A stretch of 64,000 nt of DNA from Bizionia sp. M204 (GTDB taxonomy: Bacteria; Bacteroidota; Bacteroidia; Flavobacteriales; Flavobacteriaceae): contig NZ_CP046242.1 in NCBI RefSeq assembly GCF_023205095.1, positions 2,407,001 through 2,471,000 of the forward strand. The letters are read 5' to 3'. The position numbers were made by a program, and so were the translations under genes. The notes beneath the pieces were generated by a model. That model worked only from the letters and a program-made list of their open reading frames with translations. It searched no databases and was not told where the DNA came from. Positions 52,199 to 62,152 of the stretch are shown here, one piece after another. Positions within the stretch are counted from its first letter, which is position 1. Every line of letters begins with the position of its first letter.

Positions 52199-53173
52199 TT
52201 AATTAACCACTAGTTTTTTAGTAACAGTTTTTGTACTTGTCGTTACACGCATTAAATACACACCAGATGAAAGAGATGAAATATTTAATCTATTATTTCC
52301 AAATGAAATAGTATTAGTCAATACTAATTTTCCAGTAATATCATAAACGCCTAAACGCGTGTTTCCCTCTAAATTAGAAGAAATAGTTACAACACCTTTA
52401 GCCGGATTAGGGAAAATTGAAAACACTGATGTGTTTGCTTTTTCCAAACTCAATGTTGCACAAGCTGGCTCCGTTTCAACAAAAGTACTTCCGGCATCAA
52501 TAATCCAAGCACCCAAATTAGGTTCCGTTGCATCATCAACAAAAATACAAGTTAAGCTTCCATTAAAATCAGATCTAAACACAGTATTTGCATTATTTCC
52601 ATTTCTCATGTCAACAGATGTTAAGTCGTTATTTCTTAAATTAACATTTGTTACAGCACTATTTGCCGATAAATCAATTGATGTTAAAGTTGCATTTTGT
52701 GCATTAAAAAGCAATAATGCTGGGTTCGTAGACAAATCAATAGTAGATATAATTGTTCCATAAACATTTATATTTTCTAAAGCTGTTAAGCCAGTAACCG
52801 TCAAGCTACTCAAGCCCGTACATCCTTCAAAGTTAACATCCGTAACATTAACATTGGCTGTCAAATTAGCAGTTGTTAATCCTGTATTATAGGATAAGTT
52901 AAGCGCATCAATGTTTAAAAACGCTTCTAATCCCGTTAAATCTGTAATGCCTTTATTTGGCAAACCTAAAGAACCTGTTGCTGCTAAAGCATCGGCCGTA
53001 AGTATACGACCATCCAGAATTGCTTCCGTATCATAGTTAAAATCAATTAACGCTTGTTCAAACGCGGCATCCGGAACACAAGTATAACCTATAGCTGGAA
53101 TTCCTGGGCATTGCGCAAAAGTTAATGATTGAAATGCAATAAAAATTGCTAATAAATAAGTAGTTTTTTTCAT
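52199..53173 (-). CDS. LRR-like T9SS surface protein
   Basis: 324 residues from MKKTTYLLAIFIAFQSLTFA (ATG 53173). After the signal peptide comes a leucine-rich, Asn/Asp-capped repeat region (ITDLTGLEAFLNIDALNLS, TDVNFEGCTGLSSLTVTG, IDLSANSAVTNVNLRNNDL) and a T9SS type A sorting domain (SIFPNPAKGVVTIS, VYLMRVTTSTKTVTKKLVVN). Cysteines near the N-terminus (CPGIPAIGYTCVPD) may form a cap disulfide. Likely a surface recognition protein. The leader holds an inverted repeat. Confidence 0.9.
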   Translation of the reverse strand: MKKTTYLLAIFIAFQSLTFAQCPGIPAIGYTCVPDAAFEQALIDFNYDTEAILDGRILTADALAATGSLGLPNKGITDLTGLEAFLNIDALNLSYNTGLTTANLTANVNVTDVNFEGCTGLSSLTVTGLTALENINVYGTIISTIDLSTNPALLLFNAQNATLTSIDLSANSAVTNVNLRNNDLTSVDMRNGNNANTVFRSDFNGSLTCIFVDDATEPNLGAWIIDAGSTFVETEPACATLSLEKANTSVFSIFPNPAKGVVTISSNLEGNTRLGVYDITGKLVLTNTISFGNNRLNISSLSSGVYLMRVTTSTKTVTKKLVVN

Positions 53174-53177
53174 AAAA

Positions 53178-53221
53178 AATAGGTTTAAATTTGAGTGTAA
53201 AACTACAATTTTAAACCTATT
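53178..53221. repeat. inverted repeat in the leader of the LRR-like T9SS gene
   Basis: AATAGGTTTA at 53178-53187 and its complement TAAACCTATT at 53212-53221 flank 24 nt. In the mRNA this would put the start region in a stem-loop; as DNA it could be a regulator site. Confidence 0.45.
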
Positions 53222-53274
53222 CAAACAAGTAAAACAATAATATTAACGCACCAAATTAATTGGTTCGCAGAATG

Positions 53275-54888
53275 TTACGATCTTACTTTTGGAGCCCCAG
53301 CCATAATTTCAGCATTGGCAAACTCCTCAAATTTCTTGAAATTCTCTTTAAATGAATCCGCTAATTTATTAGCTGTTTTATAATATCCTTCGTCATTATT
53401 CCATGATTTTCTAGGACTTAATACTTCTGTTGGTACATTCGGGCAAACTTTTGGTTGCTGAACACCAAATACAGAATGCTCATGGTAGTTGTCTTTATTG
53501 GCAGCCTCTAAACTTCCATCCATGGCAGCCGTTATCATGGCGCGTGTATATTTTAATTTCATGCGCGATCCAACACCATAAGGTCCACCAGTCCAGCCTG
53601 TATTTACCAACCAAACGTTTACACCAGCTTCTTGCATTTTTGCACTTAACATTTCTGCATATTTTGTTGGATGCAATGGCATAAATGGCGCTCCAAAACA
53701 CGCAGAAAAACTTGGTAGCGGTTCGTCAATACCTGCTTCTGTTCCCGCAACTTTAGCCGTATATCCAGAAATAAAATGGTAGGCGGCTTGACCTGGTGTT
53801 AATTTAGAAATTGGAGGTAAAACACCAAAGGCATCTGCCGTTAAAAAGAAAATATTTTTAGGATTTTCACCAATAGACGGCACTTGAATATTATCAATAT
53901 GGTCAATTGGATAACTTACTCGTGTGTTTTGCGTAATCGATATATCCTCAAAATCTACATGACCATCTTTGTCCATGATTACGTTTTCAAGTATGGCTCC
54001 TGGCTTAATAGCATTAAAAATATCAGGTTCATTTTCAGCTGAAAGATTAATTACTTTAGCATAACAACCACCCTCAAAATTAAAAACGGTGTTTTCTTTT
54101 GTCCAACCATGTTCATCATCACCTATTAATCTACGATTAGGATCGGCAGAAAGTGTTGTTTTTCCTGTCCCTGATAATCCGAAGAATATAGCTGTATCGC
54201 CATCTTTACCAACATTAGCACTACAGTGCATTGGCAACGTATTTTTAAATACGGGTAAAATAAAGTTTAAAGCAGAGAAAATTCCTTTTTTAATTTCACC
54301 TGTATAGCCGGTCCCACCAATTAAAGCAATTTTTCGAGTAAAATCTAAAATTGCAAAATTATGTTGGCGTGTTCCATCTTCAGCTGGAACTGACATAAAT
54401 CCTGGTGCATTAACAATAGTCCATTCTGGCTTAAAGTTTTCAAGTTCCGACGGTTCTGGTCTTAAAAACATATTTTGGGCAAACATATTGCTCCAAGGGA
54501 ATTCAGTAATAACACGAATATTTAATCGGTATTTTTCATCTGCACAAGCATAGCTATCTCTTACAAATACTTCTTTTCCTGATAAGTAATCGGTTACTTT
54601 ATTATATAGTTTTTCGAAAGCATCCGATTCGAAAGGGATATTAATATTTCCCCACCAAACGCGATCTTCGGTAATTGCATCTTTAACAATAAAGCGATCT
54701 TTAGGAGAACGTCCTGTAAATTCACCAGTATTAACTGCTAAAGCACCAGAAGACGCTTCAACGCCTTGACCTTTTTCAATTGTAAGTTTGTGTAGTTGTT
54801 CGGAAGATAATTGATATTGAACTTTAGCATTTTTAATTCCATATTTTTCTAATGAAATTGTATTGGATGCTTGAGTATGATCTATCAT
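53275..54888 (-). CDS. pckA: phosphoenolpyruvate carboxykinase (ATP)
   Basis: 537 residues, ATP-dependent class by length and motifs: FFGLSGTGKTTLSADPNR (Walker A), LIGDDEHGW (metal site) and GYTAKVAGTEAGIDEP. It makes PEP from oxaloacetate in gluconeogenesis. Probably a single-gene transcript. A TAATTTTG element at 54919-54912 lies 24 nt before the ATG. Confidence 0.97.
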   Translation of the reverse strand: MIDHTQASNTISLEKYGIKNAKVQYQLSSEQLHKLTIEKGQGVEASSGALAVNTGEFTGRSPKDRFIVKDAITEDRVWWGNINIPFESDAFEKLYNKVTDYLSGKEVFVRDSYACADEKYRLNIRVITEFPWSNMFAQNMFLRPEPSELENFKPEWTIVNAPGFMSVPAEDGTRQHNFAILDFTRKIALIGGTGYTGEIKKGIFSALNFILPVFKNTLPMHCSANVGKDGDTAIFFGLSGTGKTTLSADPNRRLIGDDEHGWTKENTVFNFEGGCYAKVINLSAENEPDIFNAIKPGAILENVIMDKDGHVDFEDISITQNTRVSYPIDHIDNIQVPSIGENPKNIFFLTADAFGVLPPISKLTPGQAAYHFISGYTAKVAGTEAGIDEPLPSFSACFGAPFMPLHPTKYAEMLSAKMQEAGVNVWLVNTGWTGGPYGVGSRMKLKYTRAMITAAMDGSLEAANKDNYHEHSVFGVQQPKVCPNVPTEVLSPRKSWNNDEGYYKTANKLADSFKENFKKFEEFANAEIMAGAPKVRS

Positions 54889-54911
54889 AATAGTATGTGT
54901 TGTTTATTCTA

Positions 54912-54919
54912 CAAAATTA
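54912..54919 (-). promoter_or_regulatory. -7 element (TAATTTTG) of pckA
   Basis: Exact TAnnTTTG match on the minus strand, 24 nt upstream of the start codon; no clear -33 partner. Confidence 0.45.
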
Positions 54920-54941
54920 AACATTATTTTATTCTATGCAC

Positions 54942-55343
54942 TTAATTTTTAGAAATATCAGTCCTATTTTTTAAAAACTTTATTAACAATAAGAGCCACG
55001 AAATAATTAGTAATAATCCGCCAATTGGTGTAATAAATCCAATAGTCTTAAAATTAAAAGCGGTTAAACTATTAGTTGCTAAGCCATATATGGAGCCCGA
55101 AAACAATAACACGCCAATTAAGACTAAATAAAAGATAATTTGTTTAGTTTTAGCATTAACAGCAGATGACACTCCTAAAAAAAGTAAAAACAAGGCATGA
55201 TACATTTGATAACGCACACCTGTTTCAAATGTTGCAATTTGTTCCGGTAAAATTAACCCCTTGAGTCCATGTGCTCCAAATGCACCCAAAATTACGGCTA
55301 CTAGCCCTAAAAACGCACCTAAACTTAATATCTTACTGTTCAT
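54942..55343 (-). CDS. DUF423 membrane protein
   Basis: 133 residues, four membrane helices. The N-terminal AVILGAFGAHGLKG and TGVRYQMYHALFLL are diagnostic for DUF423 (YgdD-like), a small membrane protein of unknown function. It is divergent from the saccharopine-dehydrogenase-family gene. Confidence 0.92.
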   Translation of the reverse strand: MNSKILSLGAFLGLVAVILGAFGAHGLKGLILPEQIATFETGVRYQMYHALFLLFLGVSSAVNAKTKQIIFYLVLIGVLLFSGSIYGLATNSLTAFNFKTIGFITPIGGLLLIISWLLLLIKFLKNRTDISKN

Positions 55344-55422
55344 ATTATTTTGTGAATTGAGTTTTTATAACAATTACTATTTCTTACTTTCGTGACAACA
55401 AAAATACTCAACATATTTCATT

Positions 55423-56787
55423 ATGCGAAAGATATTACTCATTGGTGCTGGAAAATCCGCATCTTACCTTATAAAATACTTACTTGAAAAATCTGATGAA
55501 GAAAATCTATTAATTATTGTTGGCGATGTGAATTTCACAAACGCCAAAAAATTAATCAACAATCACGAAAATGCCCAAGCAATCATGCTGGACGTTTTTG
55601 ATAAAGAATCGCGCCAAAACGCTGTTCAAAATTGTGACATTGTTATTTCCATGCTTCCCGCTCGCTTCCATATTGAAGTAGCTCGCGACTGTATTACCTT
55701 CAATAAAAATATGGTAACAGCCTCTTACATTAGTGATGAAATGCAAAACCTTGACAAAGCAGCACGCGATAAAGGTTTAATTTTTATGAATGAAATAGGT
55801 GTCGACCCAGGTATTGATCATATGAGTGCCATGCATGTTATTGACAGAATTCGTGATGCTGGTGGTAAAATGATTCTTTTTGAATCCTTCACTGGTGGTT
55901 TAGTAGCGCCCGAAAGCGACAATAATTTATGGAATTACAAATTTACTTGGAATCCAAGGAACGTAGTAGTCGCCGGCCAAGGTGGTGCTGCCAAATTTTT
56001 ACAAGAAGGGACGTACAAGTACATTCCGTATAACCGATTATTTAGAAGAACAGAGTTTTTAGACGTTGAAGGATATGGCCGTTTTGAAGGTTATGCCAAT
56101 CGCGATTCCTTAAAGTATCAATCTGTTTACGGCTTGAGTAACGTTAAAACGCTATATAGAGGAACCATGCGTCGTGTGGGCTTTAGCCGCGCTTGGAACA
56201 TGTTTGTTCAATTAGGAATGACTGATGATAGCTATACGATTGATGATAGTGAAAATATGAGCTATCGCGATTTTGTAAATGCATTTTTACCGTATAGCCC
56301 AACGGATTCTGTTGAATTAAAATTCCGTCATGCCTTAAAGATTGACCAGGATGATATTGTTTGGGATAAGCTATTAGAACTGGATATTTTAAATGGTAAT
56401 AAACGTGTTGAATTGAAAAAAGCAACCCCTGCTCAAATTCTTCAAAAAATCCTTATGGATAGTTGGACATTAGAAGAAGATGATAAGGACATGATTGTTA
56501 TGTACCATAAATTTGGTTATGAATTGGATGGCAAACGGCATCAGATAGATTCGACCATGGTAACTATTGGTGAGGATCAAACGTACACAGCTATGGCTAA
56601 AACCGTTGGACTTCCTGTTGCTATTGCAACGCTAGCTATTTTAAACGAAACCATAACCACGCCTGGTGTGCAAATGCCTATTACCAAAGAAGTTTATGGG
56701 CCAATTTTACAAGAGTTGGAAACCTATGGTATTGCATTTACAGAAACTGAAGTGCCATATTTAGGATATAATCCGCTAAATTTATAA
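55423..56787 (+). CDS. saccharopine dehydrogenase family protein
   Basis: 454 residues. N-terminal Rossmann motif LLIGAGKSASYLIKYL, catalytic-domain segments NEIGVDPGIDHMSAM and ESFTGGLVAPESDNNLWNYKF match the saccharopine dehydrogenase C-terminal-type fold (glutamate-forming, LYS9-like). It probably acts in lysine breakdown through saccharopine; the reductase half is not in this window. An Lrp/AsnC regulator gene follows after 29 nt, consistent with amino-acid control. Confidence 0.9.
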   Translation: MRKILLIGAGKSASYLIKYLLEKSDEENLLIIVGDVNFTNAKKLINNHENAQAIMLDVFDKESRQNAVQNCDIVISMLPARFHIEVARDCITFNKNMVTASYISDEMQNLDKAARDKGLIFMNEIGVDPGIDHMSAMHVIDRIRDAGGKMILFESFTGGLVAPESDNNLWNYKFTWNPRNVVVAGQGGAAKFLQEGTYKYIPYNRLFRRTEFLDVEGYGRFEGYANRDSLKYQSVYGLSNVKTLYRGTMRRVGFSRAWNMFVQLGMTDDSYTIDDSENMSYRDFVNAFLPYSPTDSVELKFRHALKIDQDDIVWDKLLELDILNGNKRVELKKATPAQILQKILMDSWTLEEDDKDMIVMYHKFGYELDGKRHQIDSTMVTIGEDQTYTAMAKTVGLPVAIATLAILNETITTPGVQMPITKEVYGPILQELETYGIAFTETEVPYLGYNPLNL

Positions 56788-56816
56788 GGGTTTTTGCGCT
56801 TATAACTTACTAGTTC

Positions 56817-57287
56817 ATGAAAATAAACAATAAGGAAATAACTATTGATGGTATTGATAAAACCATCTTGCGTGCTTTAATGAGCGATGCTAGAACACCA
56901 GTTTTGGAAATTGCACGTGAGGTAGGTATTTCTGGAGCAGCAATACATCAACGGCTTCGGAAACTTGAAAAATCAGGAATTATTTCGGGCTCTAAATTTG
57001 TCATAAATCCTAAAGTATTAGGTTATACAACCATGGCTTTTATAGGTATTTACTTGGATAAAGCCATGAGTAATCCGGAAGCTGTTAAGCAGTTGCAAAA
57101 AATTCCTGAAGTATTGGAATGTCATTATACCACAGGAAACTGGAGTATTTTCATTAAAATACTCTGTAAGGATAATGAGCATTTAATGCATTTACTGAAT
57201 AAGGATATTCAATCCATTTCAGGTGTTTCTAGAACAGAAACCTTTATTTCCTTGAATCAGCAAATAGACAGACAAATTAAAATATAA
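56817..57287 (+). CDS. Lrp/AsnC-family transcriptional regulator
   Basis: 156 residues. N-terminal HTH (IDKTILRALMSDARTPVLEI, SGAAIHQRLRKLEKSGII) and C-terminal RAM ligand-binding domain (GIYLDKAMSNPEAVKQL, VLECHYTTGNWSIFIKI). It may sense an amino acid and control the upstream dehydrogenase gene. A strong terminator follows right after the stop. Confidence 0.94.
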   Translation: MKINNKEITIDGIDKTILRALMSDARTPVLEIAREVGISGAAIHQRLRKLEKSGIISGSKFVINPKVLGYTTMAFIGIYLDKAMSNPEAVKQLQKIPEVLECHYTTGNWSIFIKILCKDNEHLMHLLNKDIQSISGVSRTETFISLNQQIDRQIKI

Positions 57288-57318
57288 AAAAAGCTCCTGA
57301 ATATTCAGGAGCTTTTTT
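57287..57318 (+). terminator. perfect terminator after the Lrp/AsnC gene
   Basis: A 32-nt perfect palindrome with core CTCCTGAATATTCAGGAG followed by T residues. It also faces the convergent Bax-inhibitor gene. Confidence 0.85.
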
Positions 57319-57336
57319 TTTAATTGATTTTATATA

Positions 57337-58041
57337 CTAATCTCTTGACATAAAAATACTCAAAACGTACCAAAATAATAACATTAATGAAGCAAATAAT
57401 CCTAATGCTGCTGGAATATAATCGTCAGTTGTGTATTTGTTTACCATATTAGACGTTTGGTATAAAATAGAGCCGCCTGCTAATAAACACATTGCTACCG
57501 AGAACCACAAGCCAAGTGTAAATCCGAATAAGGTTCCTGCTAGAATTAATCCAATAGCAATAAAAAAGCCAATAGTTAAACCGGTTTTAATAAATGAAAA
57601 ATCTTTTTTCGTTACTAACACAACAGCAGATAAACCAGTGAATAAGCCTAATGTTACAATCGCGGCTTGATTTAGCATTTCTGTTCCGGAATCCATATAA
57701 AACATGGCAACATAAATTAATGGCACAAAAATGAAAGCTTCAGCCAATATATAAAGTGCAAATGCTAAATACTGTGTGTTTTTATCGGTGGTTTTCATAG
57801 TCATTCGCTCGGCATAATTTGTAACAAACATAAAACCACCTAACATGATGAGCCATTTATAGCCATCCAACATGGATAACATGAATTCTACAATCGTTTC
57901 ACTTTGTAACAATAAATATTCAAATAGGATAAAGACTAAAACACCTCCTGCCACATGAGCATAGGTTTTTTTATAAAAGGCCACCCGATCTATATCTGAT
58001 ACCTGTGCTAATACATGTTGTTCTTGAACTTGGTTTTCCAT
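57337..58041 (-). CDS. Bax inhibitor-1/YccA family membrane protein
   Basis: 234 residues with seven membrane helices. The conserved C-terminal half (YILAEAFIFVPLIYVAMF, ALGLFASLMLLFWYVLSIF) matches BI-1, thought to be a Ca2+/H+ leak channel. Single gene; the terminator of the upstream YugP gene lies in front of it. Confidence 0.92.
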   Translation of the reverse strand: MENQVQEQHVLAQVSDIDRVAFYKKTYAHVAGGVLVFILFEYLLLQSETIVEFMLSMLDGYKWLIMLGGFMFVTNYAERMTMKTTDKNTQYLAFALYILAEAFIFVPLIYVAMFYMDSGTEMLNQAAIVTLGLFTGLSAVVLVTKKDFSFIKTGLTIGFFIAIGLILAGTLFGFTLGLWFSVAMCLLAGGSILYQTSNMVNKYTTDDYIPAALGLFASLMLLFWYVLSIFMSRD

Positions 58042-58082
58042 AATTAAATTTGGTTCTAATTTGAGTTTGAAAAATAACTAAA

Positions 58083-58111
58083 AAAAGTCAGACGCAAAAC
58101 ATCTGACTTTT
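58083..58111 (-). terminator. terminator of the YugP gene
   Basis: AAAAGTCAGA and TCTGACTTTT form a 10-bp stem, 23 nt past the stop, with T residues following on the minus strand. Confidence 0.65.
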
Positions 58112-58133
58112 AAATTCGTTAAAGCGTTTATTT

Positions 58134-58829
58134 TTAATCGCGACCACCAAACACTTGAATTGCCCAATACGCCAATGAGGCTAAAGCTCCTATAGCAGCA
58201 ACTAAATAGGTTCTAGCCGCCCATTTTAAAGCATCTTCAGCGGCAGCATGTTCGTCACGCGTAACCATGTGTTTATTTTCTAACCAAGCCAATGCACGAT
58301 TACTTGCATCATACTCTACAGGCAACGTAATAAAACTAAATACAGTTGCTAATCCCATCATAATAACACCTGCAACAGCTACATACCATCCAAGACCAAC
58401 ACCTGCGGCTCCACCTAAAACTAAACCACCAATAATTAACCACTGAGACATACCAGATGACACACTAACTACAGGCACCAATTTGGATCGCATAGTTAAC
58501 CATTCATAGGCTTGTGCATGCTGAACTGCGTGACCACATTCGTGCGCAGCAACTGCAGCTGCAGCAGCATTTCGTTGATTGTAAACCGACTCACTTAAAT
58601 TAACTGTTTTATTTTTTGGGTTGTAATGATCGGTTAACTGACCTGGTGTTGATATAACAGCAACATCCGTAATACCATTATCCAATAGCATTTTTTCTGC
58701 TATTTCTTTGCCGCTCATGCCATTTTGTAAGTGCACTTGCGAATACTTTTTAAATTTCCTTTTTAACTGACTACTAACGGCCCAACTTACTAAAGCTATG
58801 GCTCCAATTAATATATAATATCCAATCAT
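58134..58829 (-). CDS. YugP-type membrane zinc metallopeptidase
   Basis: 231 residues. N-terminal membrane anchor (1-20), zinc motif HECGHAVQHA (HExxH) at about 97-106, followed by three hydrophobic segments and the downstream LPVEYDASNRAL that contains the family's third-ligand region. Belongs to the YugP/DUF-type zinc proteases (neutral zinc metallopeptidase). Substrate unknown. Confidence 0.92.
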   Translation of the reverse strand: MIGYYILIGAIALVSWAVSSQLKRKFKKYSQVHLQNGMSGKEIAEKMLLDNGITDVAVISTPGQLTDHYNPKNKTVNLSESVYNQRNAAAAAVAAHECGHAVQHAQAYEWLTMRSKLVPVVSVSSGMSQWLIIGGLVLGGAAGVGLGWYVAVAGVIMMGLATVFSFITLPVEYDASNRALAWLENKHMVTRDEHAAAEDALKWAARTYLVAAIGALASLAYWAIQVFGGRD

Positions 58830-58930
58830 TTGTTTTCTTTTTTTGAACTGTAAATTTACAAGATATATAGCAAATAATGCGCCAAATATTTGTTAAGTAA
58901 TTTTGTCAGTTCAGCTTCGCTATCATTCAA

Positions 58931-58967
58931 AAAAAAAGAGTTTCACATTTTGTGAAACTCTTTTTTT
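58931..58967 (-). terminator. leuS terminator
   Basis: A 17-bp perfect stem (AAAAAAAGAGTTTCACA, loop TTT, complement) about 55 nt past the leuS stop. A second hairpin ATTCCTG-N6-CAGGAAT (59002-59021) overlaps the stop codon. Confidence 0.8.
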
Positions 58968-59020
58968 TATTAATTAAAATTACTATTCTTCGAATAGAGA
59001 GATTCCTGTCTACGCAGGAA

Positions 59021-62000
59021 TTAACCAACGATGTTTACAATCTTGCCAGGAACAACAATCACCTTTTTAGGTGTGCGTCCTTCTAATTGTGCTTGTGTTT
59101 TTTCATGTGCCATTACAGCTTTTTCAATATCTTCTTTACTCATATCCATAGGTAACTCTAGTGTAAATCGCATTTTACCATTAAAAGAAATTGGATAATT
59201 TTTAGAACTTTCTACTAAATGCTTTTCATCAAATTTTGGAAAAGCGACTGTAGAAATAGATTTTTCATGACCTAATTGGCTCCATAATTCTTCTGAAATA
59301 TGTGGTGCATAAGGCGACATCAACACAATAAGCGGCTCCAAGATATCACGACTCGTACATTTTTGAACTGTCAGTTCGTTAACGGCAATCATAAATGTTG
59401 AAACAGAGGTATTGAATGAAAAACTCTCAATATCTTCCTCTACCTTTTTAATCGTTTTGTGCAAGGTTTTCAGGTTGTCTTTGGTAGGTTCTGATTCTGT
59501 AACTTTAATTCCGTTATCGTCTACATACAACTTCCATAATTTTTTAAGAAAACTATGAACTCCTGTAATTCCTGCAGTGTTCCATGGTTTGTATTGCTCT
59601 AAAGGTCCCAAAAACATTTCATAGAGACGTAAACTGTCGGCGCCATAATCTTCACAAATACTATCTGGATTAACAACATTGTATTTGGATTTAGACATCT
59701 TTTCTACTTCACGACCTACTTTATAAACATCATTGTCAGCTTTAATTATTTCACCGTTTTCGCCAATAAAAACTGCATCTTTATAATCGTCGCCAAATTC
59801 GCCATCCTGCTTTAATCCTTCAATATCTAATTCATCGGAAGCATTTATATATTCCACTTTTACGTGAATTGGCATTGGCACAACTATAAGGTTTTCTAAA
59901 GTATCTGCATTCGGTAAACCGGCAATTTTAGCAAGGGTATTTTTGAGTTTTTTCAAGGCTTCTTTATCCAATGCCAAATCACCTTTGCTGATAAACTCTG
60001 AATGCGAAATATAAATATTTTGTAATTTCTTCAAAAGTTTTGCTCCTACAGCTTCTTCAGATCTAGGGTCTGCAAACATAAAACTCAATCGGTAAACAAA
60101 AGCACTTGTTCCCAAAATCATCCCTTGGTTAATCAGCTTTTTGAATGGCTCTTCTACATTTACAAAACCACGATCTTTCATAAACTTCACCCAAAAACGT
60201 GCGTATAATAAATGACCTGTAGCATGTTCGCTTCCGCCAATATACAAATCCACATTCTCCCAATAGTTGAGGGCTTCTTCACTAGCAAAATCCATGTCGT
60301 TTTGAGCATCCATGTATCGAAAGAAATACCACGAACTTCCTGCCCAGCCTGGCATGGTGTTCAGTTCTAACGGGAACACCGTTTTATTATCTATCAACGC
60401 ATTGCTAACAACGGTAAAATTTTTAGAATCCCAAGCCCAAACATCCGCACGACCTAAAGGTGGCTCTCCTGTTTCGGTTGGTAAATACTTTTCTACTTCA
60501 GGCAAACGGATTGGTAAATGCTCTTTATCAATCATTTGTGGCATGCCATTTACGTAATACACTGGAAATGGCTCACCCCAATAGCGTTGTCTTGAAAACA
60601 CGGCATCACGCAATCTATAATTGGTTTTACCTTCACCTTGCTCTATTTTTTCTAATTCAAAAATAGCACGTTTCATGGCTTTTTTATACGGTAAGCCGTT
60701 TAAGAAATCAGAGTTAGCAATGACCGTTTTATCTTTGTCGGCAAAGGCTTCTTCAGAAATATCGACACCTTCAAAAATATTTGGGATTGGAATATTAAAA
60801 TGCTTTGCAAAAGCGTAATCACGCTGATCACCGCATGGCACAGACATTACAGCACCGGTTCCGTAGCCAGCTAATACATAATCGCCAATCCAAATTGGAA
60901 TCGGTTCTTTACTAAAAGGATGTTCTGCAAACGCTCCCGTAAAAACACCTGAAATAGTTTTTACATCCGCCATTCGGTCGCGTTCACTACGTTTGGCTGT
61001 TTTTTCAATATAAGCTTCAACCTCTGATTTTTGTGCATTGGTTGTTATTTGTGAAACCAATTCGTGTTCTGGCGCTAAAGTCATGAATGATACGCCGAAA
61101 ATAGTGTCTGGTCTGGTGGTAAAGACTTCTATCACCTTATCGTGATCTTTCACTTGAAAAGAAACAGAGGCGCCAATAGATTTTCCAATCCAATTGCGTT
61201 GGCTTTCTTTTAATGAATCTGTCCAATCAACCGTATCTAGTCCTTGTAATAAACGTTCCGCATAGGCCGAAATACGCATAGACCACTGTGTCATTTTTTT
61301 ACGAATAACCGTATGGCCTCCACGTTCTGAAACGCCATTGACAATTTCATCATTCGCTAAAACAGTTCCTAAAGCGGGACACCAATTCACTTCGGTTTCC
61401 GCCAAATAGGTTAATCGGTATTGTAATAATATTTCTTGTTGTTTTTCATGCGAAAAGCCGTTCCACTCTTCAGCAGAAAAAATCAGAACATGATCGTCGC
61501 AAACGGCTTCTACAGATTTGTTTCCTTCCGAAGCGAAAACTTCAACTAAATCTGCAATGGGGTACGCTTTACTCGCATGCTTGCAATACCACGAATTGAA
61601 TAATTGAATAAAAATCCATTGCGTCCATTTATAATAATTGGGATCAGACGTTCTAACCTCGCGACTCCAATCAAATGAAAACCCAATTTGGTCTAACTGA
61701 CGTCTGTATGTTTTAATGTTTTCTTCGGTTGTAACCGCTGGATGCTGACCTGTTTGAATGGCATATTGCTCGGCTGGTAAACCAAAACTATCATAGCCTT
61801 GTGGATGCAATACATTAAAGCCTTTATGTCTTTTAAATCGTGCATAAATATCAGAAGCAATATACCCTAATGGATGACCAACATGCAAACCTGCTCCGCT
61901 TGGATATGGAAACATATCCAAAACATAGTATTTTGGTTTATCAGATTGATTATCGGCTTTAAACGTTTGGTTTTCTGCCCAATATTTTTGCCATTTGGCT

Positions 62001-62026
62001 TCTATGTCGTTGAAATTGTATTGCAT
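59021..62026 (-). CDS. leuS: leucyl-tRNA synthetase
   Basis: 1001 residues, long for LeuRS but usual in this group. HIGH motif in PYPSGAGLHVGHPLGY, CP1 editing domain with TTRPDTIFGVSFMT and GTGAVMSVPCGDQRD, KMSKSKYNVV for ATP, and C-terminal anticodon domain. Residues near 640-760 contain an extra insertion (MILGTSAFVYRLSFMFADPR onward) between the catalytic core halves. It charges tRNA-Leu and edits mischarged tRNA. Confidence 0.97.
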   Translation of the reverse strand: MQYNFNDIEAKWQKYWAENQTFKADNQSDKPKYYVLDMFPYPSGAGLHVGHPLGYIASDIYARFKRHKGFNVLHPQGYDSFGLPAEQYAIQTGQHPAVTTEENIKTYRRQLDQIGFSFDWSREVRTSDPNYYKWTQWIFIQLFNSWYCKHASKAYPIADLVEVFASEGNKSVEAVCDDHVLIFSAEEWNGFSHEKQQEILLQYRLTYLAETEVNWCPALGTVLANDEIVNGVSERGGHTVIRKKMTQWSMRISAYAERLLQGLDTVDWTDSLKESQRNWIGKSIGASVSFQVKDHDKVIEVFTTRPDTIFGVSFMTLAPEHELVSQITTNAQKSEVEAYIEKTAKRSERDRMADVKTISGVFTGAFAEHPFSKEPIPIWIGDYVLAGYGTGAVMSVPCGDQRDYAFAKHFNIPIPNIFEGVDISEEAFADKDKTVIANSDFLNGLPYKKAMKRAIFELEKIEQGEGKTNYRLRDAVFSRQRYWGEPFPVYYVNGMPQMIDKEHLPIRLPEVEKYLPTETGEPPLGRADVWAWDSKNFTVVSNALIDNKTVFPLELNTMPGWAGSSWYFFRYMDAQNDMDFASEEALNYWENVDLYIGGSEHATGHLLYARFWVKFMKDRGFVNVEEPFKKLINQGMILGTSAFVYRLSFMFADPRSEEAVGAKLLKKLQNIYISHSEFISKGDLALDKEALKKLKNTLAKIAGLPNADTLENLIVVPMPIHVKVEYINASDELDIEGLKQDGEFGDDYKDAVFIGENGEIIKADNDVYKVGREVEKMSKSKYNVVNPDSICEDYGADSLRLYEMFLGPLEQYKPWNTAGITGVHSFLKKLWKLYVDDNGIKVTESEPTKDNLKTLHKTIKKVEEDIESFSFNTSVSTFMIAVNELTVQKCTSRDILEPLIVLMSPYAPHISEELWSQLGHEKSISTVAFPKFDEKHLVESSKNYPISFNGKMRFTLELPMDMSKEDIEKAVMAHEKTQAQLEGRTPKKVIVVPGKIVNIVG

Positions 62027-62052
62027 CTGTCTATTTTATGCTTATAAAGGCG

Positions 62053-62060
62053 CAAATTTA
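62053..62060 (-). promoter_or_regulatory. -7 element (TAAATTTG) of leuS
   Basis: Exact TAnnTTTG match on the minus strand, 27 nt upstream of the leuS ATG. Confidence 0.45.
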
Positions 62061-62152
62061 AACTTATTATAACAATGTTGAAAGTTTAAACGTTGTAATC
62101 CTTAAGGAATTGGATTTCTTTTATATTTTTACAGCATTAACGCATCGTATTT

